This document shows, piece by piece, positions 16,267 to 25,546 of a stretch of 64,000 nucleotides of DNA. The DNA is taken from the NCBI RefSeq assembly GCF_004022465.1, contig NZ_SAVA01000014.1:16715-80714 (forward strand), given 5' to 3'. Position 1 is the stretch's first letter, and each line of letters opens with the position of its first letter. The notes beneath the pieces are model-generated. The model worked only from the letters and a program-made list of their open reading frames with translations. It did no database searches and had not been told where the DNA came from. The DNA is from Rhodobacter huangdaonensis (GTDB taxonomy: Bacteria > Pseudomonadota > Alphaproteobacteria > Rhodobacterales > Rhodobacteraceae). The position numbers and the translations under genes are program-made.

Positions 16267-18219
16267 ATGACGACTACCCTCCGCAAGACGCGCGGCCGGC
16301 GCGTCAAATCCGACGCCCCGGCGTCGGATGAGATCCTGAGCGCTGATGAAATGCCGGCGGCGAAGCCTGCCGTGCGGGCGAGGGCGAAGGTGGCCAAGCC
16401 CGCCCCCGTGGCCGAGGCCCCGCGGGCGCAGCTGCCGGTTCCCTTCGTGACGAATGCCGGCATCGTGGGCGATACGCCCGAGAAACGTGCGGCCGAGGAG
16501 TCCTTCCGCCAGCTTGACCATTATGTGCATGCGCTGATGGGCAAGGCCGAGGGCGGTCTGTCGCCGCTTGCGCTGTCGCTCGCCTGGGCCGACTGGGCGG
16601 CACATCTCGCGATCAGCCCCGGCAAGCAGGCCGAGTTGGCGTGGAAATCGGCCCGCAAGGCGCAGCGTCTGGCCGCCGAGGTGATGTGCCAGGTCGGCGG
16701 CGTCGGCACGGAAGCCGCCCCCTGCATCGAACCGCTGAAGCAGGACCGGCGTTTTGCCGGGCCGGAATGGTCGAAGCTGCCCTTCTCCTACTGGTCGCAA
16801 AGCTTCCTGCTTGCCCAGCAATGGTGGGCGAAGGCGACGACCGACGTTCCCGGCGTCGAGAAGAAGCACGAGAAGCTGGTCGAATTCTACGGCCGGCAGA
16901 TGCTCGACATGTTCTCGCCCTCGAACTTCCTCGCCACCAACCCGCAGCTGATCTCGCGCACGATCGAGGAGGGCGGGCGCAATCTGGTGCGCGGCGCGCA
17001 GTATTTCGCCGAGGACCTGCTGAAGAAGGCGACCGGCCAGGAAGAGATGGCCGATGTCTTCGTGCCGGGGCGCGAGGTCGCGGTGACGCCGGGCAAGGTG
17101 GTGTTCCGCAACCGGCTGATCGAGCTGTTGCAATATTCGCCGACCACCGAGGTCACGCATCCAGTGCCGCTGCTGATCGTGCCGGCCTGGATCATGAAAT
17201 ATTACATCCTCGACCTGACGAAGCAGGAATCGCTGATCAACTGGCTGGTGGGTCAGGGCTTCACCGTCTTCTGCATCAGCTGGAAGAACCCCGACGAGGA
17301 AGACCGCGATCTCGGCTTCGACGATTACCGCACCCTCGGGGTGATGGCGGCGATCGATGCGGTGACGGCGATCACCGGCTCGGAGAAGGTGCACGGGCTC
17401 GGCTATTGTCTCGGCGGCACGCTGTTCTCGGTGACCGCGGCGACGATGGCGCGCGACGGCGACGAGCGGCTGGCGACGCTGACGATGCTGGCGGCGCAGG
17501 TCGACTTCACCGAGGCGGGCGAGCTGAGCCTGTTCACCAGCGAGGACCAGCTCGCGCTTCTTGAAGACATGATGTGGGAGGAGGGCTATCTCGACAAGGA
17601 AGCGATGGCCGGCACCTTCTCGATGCTGAAGTCGCAAGACCTCGTGTGGTCGCACATGGTGCGCGAATACATGATGGGCGAGCGCGAGACGGCCTCGTCG
17701 CTTGGCGCCTGGTCGAAGGACGCCACCCGGATGCCCTACAAGATGCATTCGGAATACCTGCGCAAGCTGTTCCTGAACAACGATCTGGCTGATGGCCGGA
17801 TGGAATCGGGCGGCGGGCACATCTTCTTGCAGGACATCAAGGCGCCGATCTTCGCCGTAGCGACCGAGCATGACCACATCGCGCCCTGGAACTCGGTGTT
17901 CAAGCTGACCTACCTGATGCATGGCAGCGTGACCTTCGCGCTGGTCTCGGGCGGGCACAACACCGGCATCGTCGCTCCTCCGGGCAGCCCGCGGGCGAAA
18001 TACCGGATGATGACGCACGAGCCGGGCCGGGCGCATCCCGGGCCGAAGGAATGGGCGGCGAGCGTGCCGAAGGTTCCGGGTTCGTGGTGGCAGCCCTGGG
18101 CCGACTGGCTGCGCGAGACGCAGGGGCTCGAGGATGGCGCGCCGCCGCCGATGGGCAACGAAGAGGCGGGCTATGCCCCGCTCGCCGACGCCCCCGGCAG
18201 CTACGTGCTGGTGCGCTGA
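16267..18219 (+). CDS. phaC: Class I poly(3-hydroxyalkanoate) synthase PhaC
   Basis: 650 aa enzyme polymerising 3-hydroxyacyl-CoA (chiefly 3-hydroxybutyryl-CoA) on PHB granules. The PhaC N-terminal domain includes FSYWSQSFLLAQQWW; the alpha/beta-hydrolase domain holds the modified lipase box GYCLGG with nucleophile Cys381, the catalytic aspartate in TEHDHIAPW and histidine in SGGHNTGI. The length and the absence of a PhaE-like partner indicate class I. A lysine/alanine-rich N-terminal extension of about 60 residues precedes the conserved part. Its usual neighbour phaZ is not here but at 61.7 kb. Confidence 0.96.
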   Translation: MTTTLRKTRGRRVKSDAPASDEILSADEMPAAKPAVRARAKVAKPAPVAEAPRAQLPVPFVTNAGIVGDTPEKRAAEESFRQLDHYVHALMGKAEGGLSPLALSLAWADWAAHLAISPGKQAELAWKSARKAQRLAAEVMCQVGGVGTEAAPCIEPLKQDRRFAGPEWSKLPFSYWSQSFLLAQQWWAKATTDVPGVEKKHEKLVEFYGRQMLDMFSPSNFLATNPQLISRTIEEGGRNLVRGAQYFAEDLLKKATGQEEMADVFVPGREVAVTPGKVVFRNRLIELLQYSPTTEVTHPVPLLIVPAWIMKYYILDLTKQESLINWLVGQGFTVFCISWKNPDEEDRDLGFDDYRTLGVMAAIDAVTAITGSEKVHGLGYCLGGTLFSVTAATMARDGDERLATLTMLAAQVDFTEAGELSLFTSEDQLALLEDMMWEEGYLDKEAMAGTFSMLKSQDLVWSHMVREYMMGERETASSLGAWSKDATRMPYKMHSEYLRKLFLNNDLADGRMESGGGHIFLQDIKAPIFAVATEHDHIAPWNSVFKLTYLMHGSVTFALVSGGHNTGIVAPPGSPRAKYRMMTHEPGRAHPGPKEWAASVPKVPGSWWQPWADWLRETQGLEDGAPPPMGNEEAGYAPLADAPGSYVLVR

Positions 18220-18235
18220 GGCCTATCTGAAATGG

Positions 18236-18265
18236 AAAACCCCTCGCCACGGCGAGGGGTTTTTC
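18236..18265. terminator. Rho-independent terminator between phaC and mnmA
   Basis: AAAACCCCTCGCC pairs with GGCGAGGGGTTTTT around a very short loop. It can act in both directions between the convergent genes phaC (+) and mnmA (-). Confidence 0.88.
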
Positions 18266-18301
18266 TTTGCCCGGTTCTTTTGCCCGAGGGGGGCAGGGCG
18301 G

Positions 18302-19456
18302 TCAGGCGGCGCGGCCCTTCCAGATCCAGCCGCCGCCAAGGATGCGCGTGCCGCCGGTCTCGTAGAAGACACAGGCCTGACCGGGGCTGACGCCTTCCTC
18401 GGGGTCGAGCAGCTCGACCTCGGCCTCGGTCGCGCTCAGCGGCCGCAAGATCGCCTCGCGCGGCGGGCGGGTCGAGCGGACCTTGACCGAGACATGCCAT
18501 TCTGGCCGCGCGGCGAGCGCCTCGTCGCCAAGCCAGTTGATCTCGCGCACCGGGATGATGCGGGTGGCGAGCGCCTCCTTCGGGCCGACGATCACCCGCC
18601 GCGTCCCGGGATCGAGCCTGACGACGTAAAGCGGCTCGCCGCCGCCGATGCCAAGCCCGCGGCGCTGGCCGATGGTGTAATGGATCACGCCGCGATGCGT
18701 GCCCAGCACCCGGCCCGACAGATCGACGATCTCGCCCGGATCGGCGGCGCCCGGGCGCAGCTTCTCGATCACGCTCGCGTAGCTGCCGTTCGGCACGAAG
18801 CAGATGTCCTGGCTGTCGGGCTTGTCGGCGACCGGCAGGCCGTATTTCGCGGCAAGCGCCCGGGTCTCGGCCTTCGAGGCGAGGTGGCCGAGCGGGAAGC
18901 GCAGGAAGGTCAGCTGCTCGGGCGTGGTCGAGAACAGGAAATAGCTCTGGTCGCGGTTCGGATCGGCGGCGCAATGAAGCTCCGGCCCGGTCGGCCCGAT
19001 CCGGCGCTGGATGTAATGGCCGGTCGCCATGCAATCGGCCTCGAGATCCTTCGCGGTCTCGAGCAGGTCCTTGAACTTCACCCGCTCGTTGCAGCGGATG
19101 CAGGGCACGGGGGTGGCGCCGGCCAGATAGGCATCGGCGAATTCCTCGATCACCGCCTCGCGGAAGGTATTCTCGTAATCGAGCACGTAATGCGGAAAGC
19201 CCATCGTCTCGGCGACGCGGCGGGCGTCGTGGATGTCCTGGCCCGCACAGCACGCGCCCTTTTTCGCCAGTGCCGCGCCATGGTCGTAAAGCTGCAGCGT
19301 CACGCCGACGACATCATAGCCTTCCTCGGCCAGCATCGCCGCCACCACCGAGCTGTCGACGCCGCCCGACATCGCCACCACGACTCGCGTCTCGGCCGGC
19401 GGTTTCGGCAGGCCGAGCGAGTTCAGGGGCATGTCGTCAGGCAAATCCTTGCTCAT
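18302..19456 (-). CDS. mnmA: tRNA-specific 2-thiouridylase MnmA
   Basis: 384 aa ATP-dependent enzyme placing sulfur on U34 of Lys, Glu and Gln tRNAs. ATP pyrophosphatase P-loop SGGVDSSV near residue 30; catalytic cysteines in PCIRCNE and SQDICFVPNG; TIGQRRGLGIG follows. The N-terminus is extended by about 20 residues before the P-loop domain compared with E. coli. It is divergent from sciP across 141 bp that contain TTAA half-sites. Confidence 0.95.
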   Translation of the reverse strand: MSKDLPDDMPLNSLGLPKPPAETRVVVAMSGGVDSSVVAAMLAEEGYDVVGVTLQLYDHGAALAKKGACCAGQDIHDARRVAETMGFPHYVLDYENTFREAVIEEFADAYLAGATPVPCIRCNERVKFKDLLETAKDLEADCMATGHYIQRRIGPTGPELHCAADPNRDQSYFLFSTTPEQLTFLRFPLGHLASKAETRALAAKYGLPVADKPDSQDICFVPNGSYASVIEKLRPGAADPGEIVDLSGRVLGTHRGVIHYTIGQRRGLGIGGGEPLYVVRLDPGTRRVIVGPKEALATRIIPVREINWLGDEALAARPEWHVSVKVRSTRPPREAILRPLSATEAEVELLDPEEGVSPGQACVFYETGGTRILGGGWIWKGRAA

Positions 19457-19597
19457 TTCGAGGGTCCTTTAACCAGACCCGCAGGAATATAGGAAAAACC
19501 CCGCCGCTCACAACCCTTTGCTTCACGCGGCGTTAAGACCGACAGGGCATGGTGGGGGCCGCAGATCTCGGGGAACGGAAGGTCGGAGGGGAGAGCT

Positions 19598-19876
19598 ATG
19601 TATCTGAAGAAAGTCGATGGTCCGCGCTCGGTCACCCTGCCTGATGGCACGATTCTGACGCGCGCGGACTTGCCGCCGAAGGACACGCGCCGTTGGGTTG
19701 CGTCGCGCAAGGCGGTGCTGGTGCAGGCCGTTGCCTGTGGGTTGATTCCCCGGGCGGAGGTTTTGCAACGCTACGAACTTTCCGACGAGGAATTCGATCT
19801 CTGGACGGAGGCGGTGGAAAAACACGGGATTGCCGGGCTGAAAGTGACCGCGATTCAGAAATTCAGACAACTTTAA
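19598..19876 (+). CDS. sciP: CtrA inhibitor SciP (DUF1153)
   Basis: 92 aa helix-turn-helix protein. The DUF1153 pattern is clear: VDGPRSVTLPDGTILTRADLP at the start and TRRWVASRKAVLVQAVACGL in the middle. In Caulobacter SciP binds CtrA and DNA and blocks CtrA-dependent transcription. The gene ends 95 bp before ctrA, in the same direction. Regulator and inhibitor are thus adjacent and could be partly co-transcribed. Confidence 0.9.
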   Translation: MYLKKVDGPRSVTLPDGTILTRADLPPKDTRRWVASRKAVLVQAVACGLIPRAEVLQRYELSDEEFDLWTEAVEKHGIAGLKVTAIQKFRQL

Positions 19877-19903
19877 GTTGCGTAACGTTAAAAATATGCA
19901 ACA

Positions 19904-19918
19904 TTAAGGAGGTGTTAA
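19904..19918 (+). promoter_or_regulatory. CtrA box upstream of ctrA
   Basis: TTAAGGAGGTGTTAA is an exact TTAA-N7-TTAA CtrA recognition sequence, 54 bp before the ctrA start and followed by C as in the full consensus TTAAC. A further TTAA sits at 19888, in a locally AT-rich stretch. This predicts autoregulation of ctrA. Confidence 0.8.
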
Positions 19919-19971
19919 CCACTTGATGCGAGTCTCGAGAGCGATCGAGGGACGAATGCGGAGGACTGACG

Positions 19972-20685
19972 ATGCGGATCTTGCTGGTGGAGGATGACCC
20001 CACGACCTCGCGCAGCATCGAGCTCATGCTGACCCATGCGAACCTGAATGTCTATTGCACGGATCTGGGCGAGGAGGGGATCGATCTCGCCAAGCTCTAT
20101 GACTACGATCTGATCCTGCTCGATCTGAACCTGCCCGACATCAACGGGCTCGAGGTGCTGCGCCAGCTGCGCCTTGCCCGCGTCGACACGCCGATCCTGA
20201 TCCTCACCGGCGCCGATGACACCGAGAACAAGATCAAGGGCTTCGGTTTCGGCGCCGACGATTACATGACGAAACCCTTCCACCGCGAGGAGCTGATCGC
20301 CCGCATCCACGCGATCATCCGCCGCTCCAAGGGCCATTCGCAATCGGTGATCCGCACCGGCAAGATCGCGGTCAACCTCGATGCGAAGACGGTCGAGGCG
20401 GGCGGGCGCCCGGTGCATCTGACCGGCAAGGAATACCAGATGCTCGAACTGCTCAGCCTGCGCAAGGGCACCACCCTGACCAAGGAGATGTTCCTCAACC
20501 ATCTCTACGGCGGCATGGACGAGCCGGAGCTGAAGATCATCGACGTCTTCATCTGCAAGCTGCGCAAGAAACTGTCGGAAGTGACCGAGGGCGAGAACTA
20601 TATCGAGACGGTCTGGGGCCGCGGCTATGTGCTGCGCGACCCCGATCACAGCGCGCTTGGCGGTCGTGTCGCGATGGGCGCCTGA
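19972..20685 (+). CDS. ctrA: Cell-cycle master regulator CtrA
   Basis: 237 aa OmpR/PhoB-type response regulator. The receiver has Asp51 (LILLDLNLPD), the conserved Lys in MTKPFHREE and the family start MRILLVEDDPTTSRSIELML. The C-terminal winged helix contains LTGKEYQMLELLSLRKGTTL and IDVFICKLRKKL. In Rhodobacter, CtrA controls motility and gene transfer agent genes and is not essential; in Caulobacter it controls the cell cycle. No CckA or ChpT gene is in the window. Confidence 0.97.
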   Translation: MRILLVEDDPTTSRSIELMLTHANLNVYCTDLGEEGIDLAKLYDYDLILLDLNLPDINGLEVLRQLRLARVDTPILILTGADDTENKIKGFGFGADDYMTKPFHREELIARIHAIIRRSKGHSQSVIRTGKIAVNLDAKTVEAGGRPVHLTGKEYQMLELLSLRKGTTLTKEMFLNHLYGGMDEPELKIIDVFICKLRKKLSEVTEGENYIETVWGRGYVLRDPDHSALGGRVAMGA

Positions 20686-20743
20686 AGCTCTGGACGACCC
20701 TGCCGGCTGACCCTATGGATTGGGGCAGCCGAAAGGGACGAAG

Positions 20744-23158
20744 ATGACGGACGACAAGCCCGCGATCGAAGAACTGACCCATGCGCAGGCCGCCGCCGAG
20801 CTGCCTGCGCTCGTTGCCGGCATCGAGGCCGCGAATACTGCCTATCACACGCTCGACGCGCCCGAGATTTCGGATGCGGATTATGACGCGCTGAAGCAGC
20901 GCCTGCGTGCGATCGAGCGGCGATTCCCCGATCTCGCCCGCCCCGACAGCCCGACCCAGCAGGTCGGCGGCGCGGTGGCCGAGGGCTTTGGCAAGGTCAC
21001 CCATGCGGTGCCGATGCTCAGCCTCGAGAACGGCTTCACCGACGAGGACATCCGCGATTTCGACGGTCGGGTGCGCACCTATCTGGGCCTCGGCCCGGAA
21101 GCGCCGCTGACCTATACCGCCGAGCCGAAGATCGACGGGCTGTCGCTTGCCCTGCTCTATGAGAAGGGCGTGCTGGTGCAGGCCGCGACCCGCGGCGACG
21201 GCGAGGTCGGCGAGAATGTCACCGAGAACGCCCGCACCATCGCCGATATCCCGCAGCAGCTCGAGAACGCCCCCGAGGTGCTCGAGGTGCGCGGCGAGGT
21301 CTACATGAGCCATGCCGATTTCGAGGCGCTGAATGCGCGCCAGGAGGCGGCGGGAGAGAAGCCTTTCGCCAATCCGCGCAACGCCGCCGCGGGCTCGCTG
21401 CGCCAGCTTGACGCGCGCATCACCGCGGCGCGCTCGCTGCATTTCTTTGCCTATGCCTGGGGCGCGCATTCCGAACCCGTGGCCGAGACGCAAATGGCGG
21501 CGATGGAGCGCTTCCGCGCACTTGGCTTCACCGTCAACCCGCTCACCGTGCTGTGCGACGGACCGGGCGAGATGCTCGCCCATTACCGCGCCATCGAGGC
21601 GCAGCGCGCCACGCTCGGCTATGACATCGACGGCGTCGTCTACAAGGTGAACGACCTCGCGTTGCAGCGCCGGCTTGGCTATCGCTCGACCACGCCGCGC
21701 TGGGCGATCGCGCACAAGTTCCCGGCGCAGACTGCCTGGACGCTGCTGGAACGGATCGAGATTCAGGTCGGCCGCACCGGCGCGCTCAGCCCGGTGGCGC
21801 GGCTGATGCCGGTCACCGTCGGCGGTGTCGTGGTCTCGAACGCGACGCTGCACAACGAGGATTACATCGCCGGCCGCAACTCCTTCGGCGAGGAGATCCG
21901 CGGCGGCAAGGACATCCGCGAGGGGGACTGGGTGCAGGTCTATCGCGCCGGCGACGTGATCCCGAAGGTGGCCGATGTCGACCTGAGCCGTCGGCCCGAA
22001 GGCGCCGCGCCCTATGTCTTCCCGGCGATCTGCCCGGAATGCGGCTCGCCCGCGATCCGCGAGGAGGGCGATGCGGTGCGCCGCTGCACCGGCGGGCTGA
22101 TCTGCCCGGCGCAGGCGGTGGAGAAGCTGCGCCACTTCGTCTCGCGCGCGGCCTTCGACATCGAGGGGCTCGGCGCGAAGCAGATCGAGTTCTTCTATGA
22201 GCTGTGCCGGATCTCGGAACCCGCCGACATTTTCACCCTGGCGGCCCGCGATGGTCAGCCCGGGGCGCTGGTCGCCCGGCCGCGCGAGCGGCTGGCCCAT
22301 CAGCTCGCCTTGCCAGACCGGGTGCCGGACCTGCTCGCAGGGCTGGCCGAGATGTTGCGGGCCGCGGGCGTGCCGGTCAATGAGGCCGACCCCGACCATG
22401 TCATCGCCGGCATCGAGTATCTGGCGGCGAAGCCGCTGGCCCGGGTCAAGGGCTGGGGCGAGAAATCGGCGCAGAACCTGTTTGCGGCGATCGAGCTGCG
22501 GCGCGAGATCGGGCTCGACCGGCTGATCTTCGCGCTTGGCATCCGCCATTGCGGCGAGGCGGCGGCGAAGGACGTGGCGCAGCATTACGGCAGCTGGGCG
22601 GCGATGGCCGAGGCGCTCGACCGCGCCCGCCCGGCGGCGCTGGCGCAGCGCGCGGCCGATGCGGCCGAAGAGGCCGAGCGGGCCGCGGCCCAGACCGAGG
22701 GCCGCCGCGCCCGCATCACCGAGGCGCGCAACGCGGCGATCGCCGCCCTTGATGTGCCGGCCGAGGCCACCGCCGCCTGGGCTGATCTTGTCGCCACCGA
22801 CGGCATCGGCCCGGTGCTGGCACTGTCGCTCTCGGACGCTTTCGCGAACCCCGAGGAGCGCTCGGCCATCGACCGGCTGGTGGCGCAGCTCACCATCCTG
22901 CCGCCGCCGGCCAAGGCCGCAAGCGGCGCGATCGCCGGCAAGACGCTCGTCTTCACCGGCACGCTCGAGAAGATGACGCGGGCCGAGGCGAAGGCGCGGG
23001 CCGAGGCGCTTGGCGCCAAGGTGGCGGGCTCGGTCTCGGCGAAGACCGATCTGGTCATCGCCGGCCCGGGCGCCGGCTCGAAGGCCGCGAAGGCCGCCGA
23101 GCTTGGCATCGAGGTGATCGACGAGGACGCCTGGCTCGCGCTGGCGCAGGGCACATGA
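20744..23158 (+). CDS. ligA: NAD+-dependent DNA ligase LigA, enlarged
   Basis: 804 aa; typical LigA is about 670-710. Adenylation domain with nucleophile Lys129 in AEPKIDGLSLALLYE; OB fold with SNATLHNEDYI; four-cysteine zinc finger starting CPECGSP near residue 430; HhH domain with VKGWGEKSAQNLF; C-terminal BRCT with GKTLVFTGTLEKMTRAEAK. Two insertions explain the size: about 55-60 residues near 495-555, and a charged Ala/Glu/Arg-rich helical stretch near 622-680. It seals nicks in replication and repair. The start is at 20744; an in-frame start 24 bp upstream is possible. Its stop overlaps the recG start. Confidence 0.95.
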   Translation: MTDDKPAIEELTHAQAAAELPALVAGIEAANTAYHTLDAPEISDADYDALKQRLRAIERRFPDLARPDSPTQQVGGAVAEGFGKVTHAVPMLSLENGFTDEDIRDFDGRVRTYLGLGPEAPLTYTAEPKIDGLSLALLYEKGVLVQAATRGDGEVGENVTENARTIADIPQQLENAPEVLEVRGEVYMSHADFEALNARQEAAGEKPFANPRNAAAGSLRQLDARITAARSLHFFAYAWGAHSEPVAETQMAAMERFRALGFTVNPLTVLCDGPGEMLAHYRAIEAQRATLGYDIDGVVYKVNDLALQRRLGYRSTTPRWAIAHKFPAQTAWTLLERIEIQVGRTGALSPVARLMPVTVGGVVVSNATLHNEDYIAGRNSFGEEIRGGKDIREGDWVQVYRAGDVIPKVADVDLSRRPEGAAPYVFPAICPECGSPAIREEGDAVRRCTGGLICPAQAVEKLRHFVSRAAFDIEGLGAKQIEFFYELCRISEPADIFTLAARDGQPGALVARPRERLAHQLALPDRVPDLLAGLAEMLRAAGVPVNEADPDHVIAGIEYLAAKPLARVKGWGEKSAQNLFAAIELRREIGLDRLIFALGIRHCGEAAAKDVAQHYGSWAAMAEALDRARPAALAQRAADAAEEAERAAAQTEGRRARITEARNAAIAALDVPAEATAAWADLVATDGIGPVLALSLSDAFANPEERSAIDRLVAQLTILPPPAKAASGAIAGKTLVFTGTLEKMTRAEAKARAEALGAKVAGSVSAKTDLVIAGPGAGSKAAKAAELGIEVIDEDAWLALAQGT

Positions 23159-25245
23159 GCGGCCGCCCCGCGGGTCTCTTTCCGCTGTTTGCCGGGCTCG
23201 AGACCTTGCCCGGCATCGGCGCCAAGACCGCGGCGGCGCTCGCGCAGCTCGACATTGCGCGGCCGCGCGACGTGCTTTTCGCGCTGCCGCATTCGGTCAT
23301 CGACCGCACGCCCTTGCGCACGATCCGCGAGGCGGTGCCGCCCGCCATCGTCACCGTCGAAGTCACCATCGACGCCCATGTGCCGGCACGGCGCAAGGGC
23401 GGGCCGTCGCGGGTGCTGGTGCATGACGCAGAAGCCGAGTTCGCGCTGGTCTTCTTCCACGCCCGCGGCGATTTTCTGGAACGGCAGCTGCCCATCGGCG
23501 CGCGGCGTCTCGTCTCGGGCAAGCTCGAACTCTTCGACGGCACCGCGCAGATGGTCCACCCCGATCACCTGTTGCCGCCCGAAGAGGCGGACAAGCTGCC
23601 GCGTTTCGAGCCGGTCTATCCGCTTGGGGCCGGGGTGACGCAGCGGGTGATGGCGAAGGCGGCCGAGGGGGCGCTGGCCCGTCTGCCCGATCTGGCCGAA
23701 TGGATCGACCCGGCGCTGCGGGCGCGCGAGGGCTGGCCGGGCTGGGCCGAGGCGCTGCGCACGGCCCATGCGCCCACGTCGCTTGCCGACACCGCGCCCA
23801 CCACGCCCGCGCGCACCCGTCTCGCCTATGACGAGTTCTTCGCCCATCAGATGACGCTGGCGCTCGCCCGCCGGATGCAGCGGCGCGGCAAGGGCCGGGC
23901 AAGCCTTGGCGACGGCCGGCTGCGGGCGCGGGTGCTCGCCGCGCTGCCGTACCGGCCGACCGGCGCCCAGACCCGCGCGGTCGAGGAAATCAGCGCCGAC
24001 ATGGCCGCCGAGCGACGGATGAACCGGCTGCTGCAGGGCGATGTCGGCTCCGGCAAGACGCTCGTGGCGCTGCTCGCGCTGCTCGCCGCGGTCGAGGCGG
24101 GCGGGCAGGGGGTGATGATGGCCCCGACCGAGATCCTCGCCCGTCAGCACCACGAAGGGCTGGTCGAGCTGGCCGAGGCCGCGGGGGTGCGCCTTGCGCT
24201 GCTCACCGGCCGCGACAAGGGGGCAGAGCGGGCGGCAAAGCTGACTGATCTCGCCGAGGGCCGCATCCATATCCTGATCGGCACCCATGCGGTCTTTCAG
24301 AAGGACGTGGTCTTTCACGACCTGCGCCTTGTGATCGTCGACGAGCAGCACCGCTTCGGCGTTGCGCAGCGGATGGAGCTGGGCGCCAAGGGGCGGGCGG
24401 CGGATGTGCTGGTGATGACCGCAACGCCGATCCCGCGCTCGCTGGCGCTTGCCCAATACGGCGACATGGACGTCAGCCTGCTCGACGAGAAGCCGCCCGG
24501 GCGCAAGCCGGTGCAGACCGCGCTGATCTCGACCGCGCGGCTGGACGAGGTGGTCGCGCATCTGCGCCGTGCGGTGGCCGAGGGGCGGCAGGCCTATTGG
24601 GTCTGCCCGCTGGTCGAGGAGAGTGAGCGCGTCGATCTGACCGCCGCCGAGGACCGCTTCCTTGCCCTGCGTGCGGCGCTTGGCGAGGGCGTGGTGGGGC
24701 TCGTCCACGGCCAGATGCCGCCCGCCGAGAAGGACGCCGCAATGGCCGATTTCGTCGCCGGCCGCACCCGGGTTCTGGTCGCGACCACGGTGATCGAGGT
24801 CGGCGTGAACGTGCCCGCGGCCTCGATCATGGTGATCGAGCGGGCCGAGACCTTCGGCCTGGCACAGCTGCATCAGCTGCGCGGGCGCGTCGGGAGGGGG
24901 ACGGCCGCATCGACCTGCCTGCTGCTCTATCAGCCGCCGCTCTCCGAAAGCGGCGAGCGGCGGCTGGCGATCCTGCGCGAGAGCGAGGATGGCTTCCGCA
25001 TCGCCGAGGAAGACCTTGCGATGCGCGGTGCGGGCGACGTGATCGGCACCGCGCAATCGGGCCTGCCGCGCTTCCGCATCGCCGATTTCGAACGTCAGGC
25101 CGGGCTGATGGCGCTCGCCCAAAGCGACGCGCGCACGCTTCTGGCCCGCGACCCGGACCTTGCCAGCGACCGCGGCCAGGCGGTGCGGGTCTTCCTGTGG
25201 CTGATGGAACAGGACCGCGCGATCCGGCTGATCGACGTCGGCTGA
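23155..25245 (+). CDS. recG: ATP-dependent DNA helicase RecG
   Basis: 696 aa, the usual RecG length. N-terminal wedge/OB domain for branched DNA (PGIGAKTAAAL), then a superfamily 2 helicase core: Walker A GDVGSGKT, DEQH box VIVDEQHRFGVAQR, MTATPIPRS, and motif VI QLRGRVGRG. It regresses stalled forks and branch-migrates recombination intermediates. The ATG overlaps the ligA stop by 4 bp, so the two repair genes are translationally coupled. Confidence 0.97.
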   Translation: MSGRPAGLFPLFAGLETLPGIGAKTAAALAQLDIARPRDVLFALPHSVIDRTPLRTIREAVPPAIVTVEVTIDAHVPARRKGGPSRVLVHDAEAEFALVFFHARGDFLERQLPIGARRLVSGKLELFDGTAQMVHPDHLLPPEEADKLPRFEPVYPLGAGVTQRVMAKAAEGALARLPDLAEWIDPALRAREGWPGWAEALRTAHAPTSLADTAPTTPARTRLAYDEFFAHQMTLALARRMQRRGKGRASLGDGRLRARVLAALPYRPTGAQTRAVEEISADMAAERRMNRLLQGDVGSGKTLVALLALLAAVEAGGQGVMMAPTEILARQHHEGLVELAEAAGVRLALLTGRDKGAERAAKLTDLAEGRIHILIGTHAVFQKDVVFHDLRLVIVDEQHRFGVAQRMELGAKGRAADVLVMTATPIPRSLALAQYGDMDVSLLDEKPPGRKPVQTALISTARLDEVVAHLRRAVAEGRQAYWVCPLVEESERVDLTAAEDRFLALRAALGEGVVGLVHGQMPPAEKDAAMADFVAGRTRVLVATTVIEVGVNVPAASIMVIERAETFGLAQLHQLRGRVGRGTAASTCLLLYQPPLSESGERRLAILRESEDGFRIAEEDLAMRGAGDVIGTAQSGLPRFRIADFERQAGLMALAQSDARTLLARDPDLASDRGQAVRVFLWLMEQDRAIRLIDVG

Positions 25246-25250
25246 GCGAT

Positions 25251-25265
25251 GTTCTCAAAAAGTTC
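25251..25265 (+). promoter_or_regulatory. Alphaproteobacterial LexA (SOS) box
   Basis: GTTCTCAAAAAGTTC matches GTTC-N7-GTTC exactly, the LexA operator defined in Rhodobacter sphaeroides and other alphaproteobacteria. It begins 5 bp after the recG stop and 59 bp before a 40-codon gene. A promoter overlapping this AT-rich stretch would be LexA-repressed. Confidence 0.7.
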
Positions 25266-25323
25266 TTTACTTGCGAAACGGGATATGAGAACAAAATAGC
25301 AACTGGAACGAAAGGAGTACGGA

Positions 25324-25446
25324 ATGCGCAAGGATCTGAACGCCACCCTCGGCCGGTCGCCGAACACTCTGATGCACGACGCCCTGGGCGCTCTTTCGCT
25401 GTGCGTCACTTTCGTTGCGGTTCTCTATCTGCCCGGGCTGTTCTGA
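25324..25446 (+). CDS. Putative SOS-controlled 40 aa membrane microprotein
   Basis: ATG at 25324 follows a strong ribosome site (AAAGGAG). The 40 aa product begins MRKDLNATLGRSPN and ends in one hydrophobic helix of about 20 residues (ALGALSLCVTFVAVLYLPGL). A perfect LexA box lies upstream and a perfect terminator 100 bp downstream, so it looks like an independent short transcription unit. I do not recognise the protein. Caulobacter SidA, a 29 aa SOS-induced membrane inhibitor of cell division, is an analogy of size, topology and control, not demonstrated homology. Confidence 0.65.
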   Translation: MRKDLNATLGRSPNTLMHDALGALSLCVTFVAVLYLPGLF

Positions 25447-25546
25447 GCCCGGCCCCGTTCACTGCCTCGCGCTTTCGCTGCCGCCTCTGTCCCCGATGCG
25501 CGGCCGCCTGTCCAAAGAGGGGTTCCGCCCCCCGAAAGCGCTCCTG

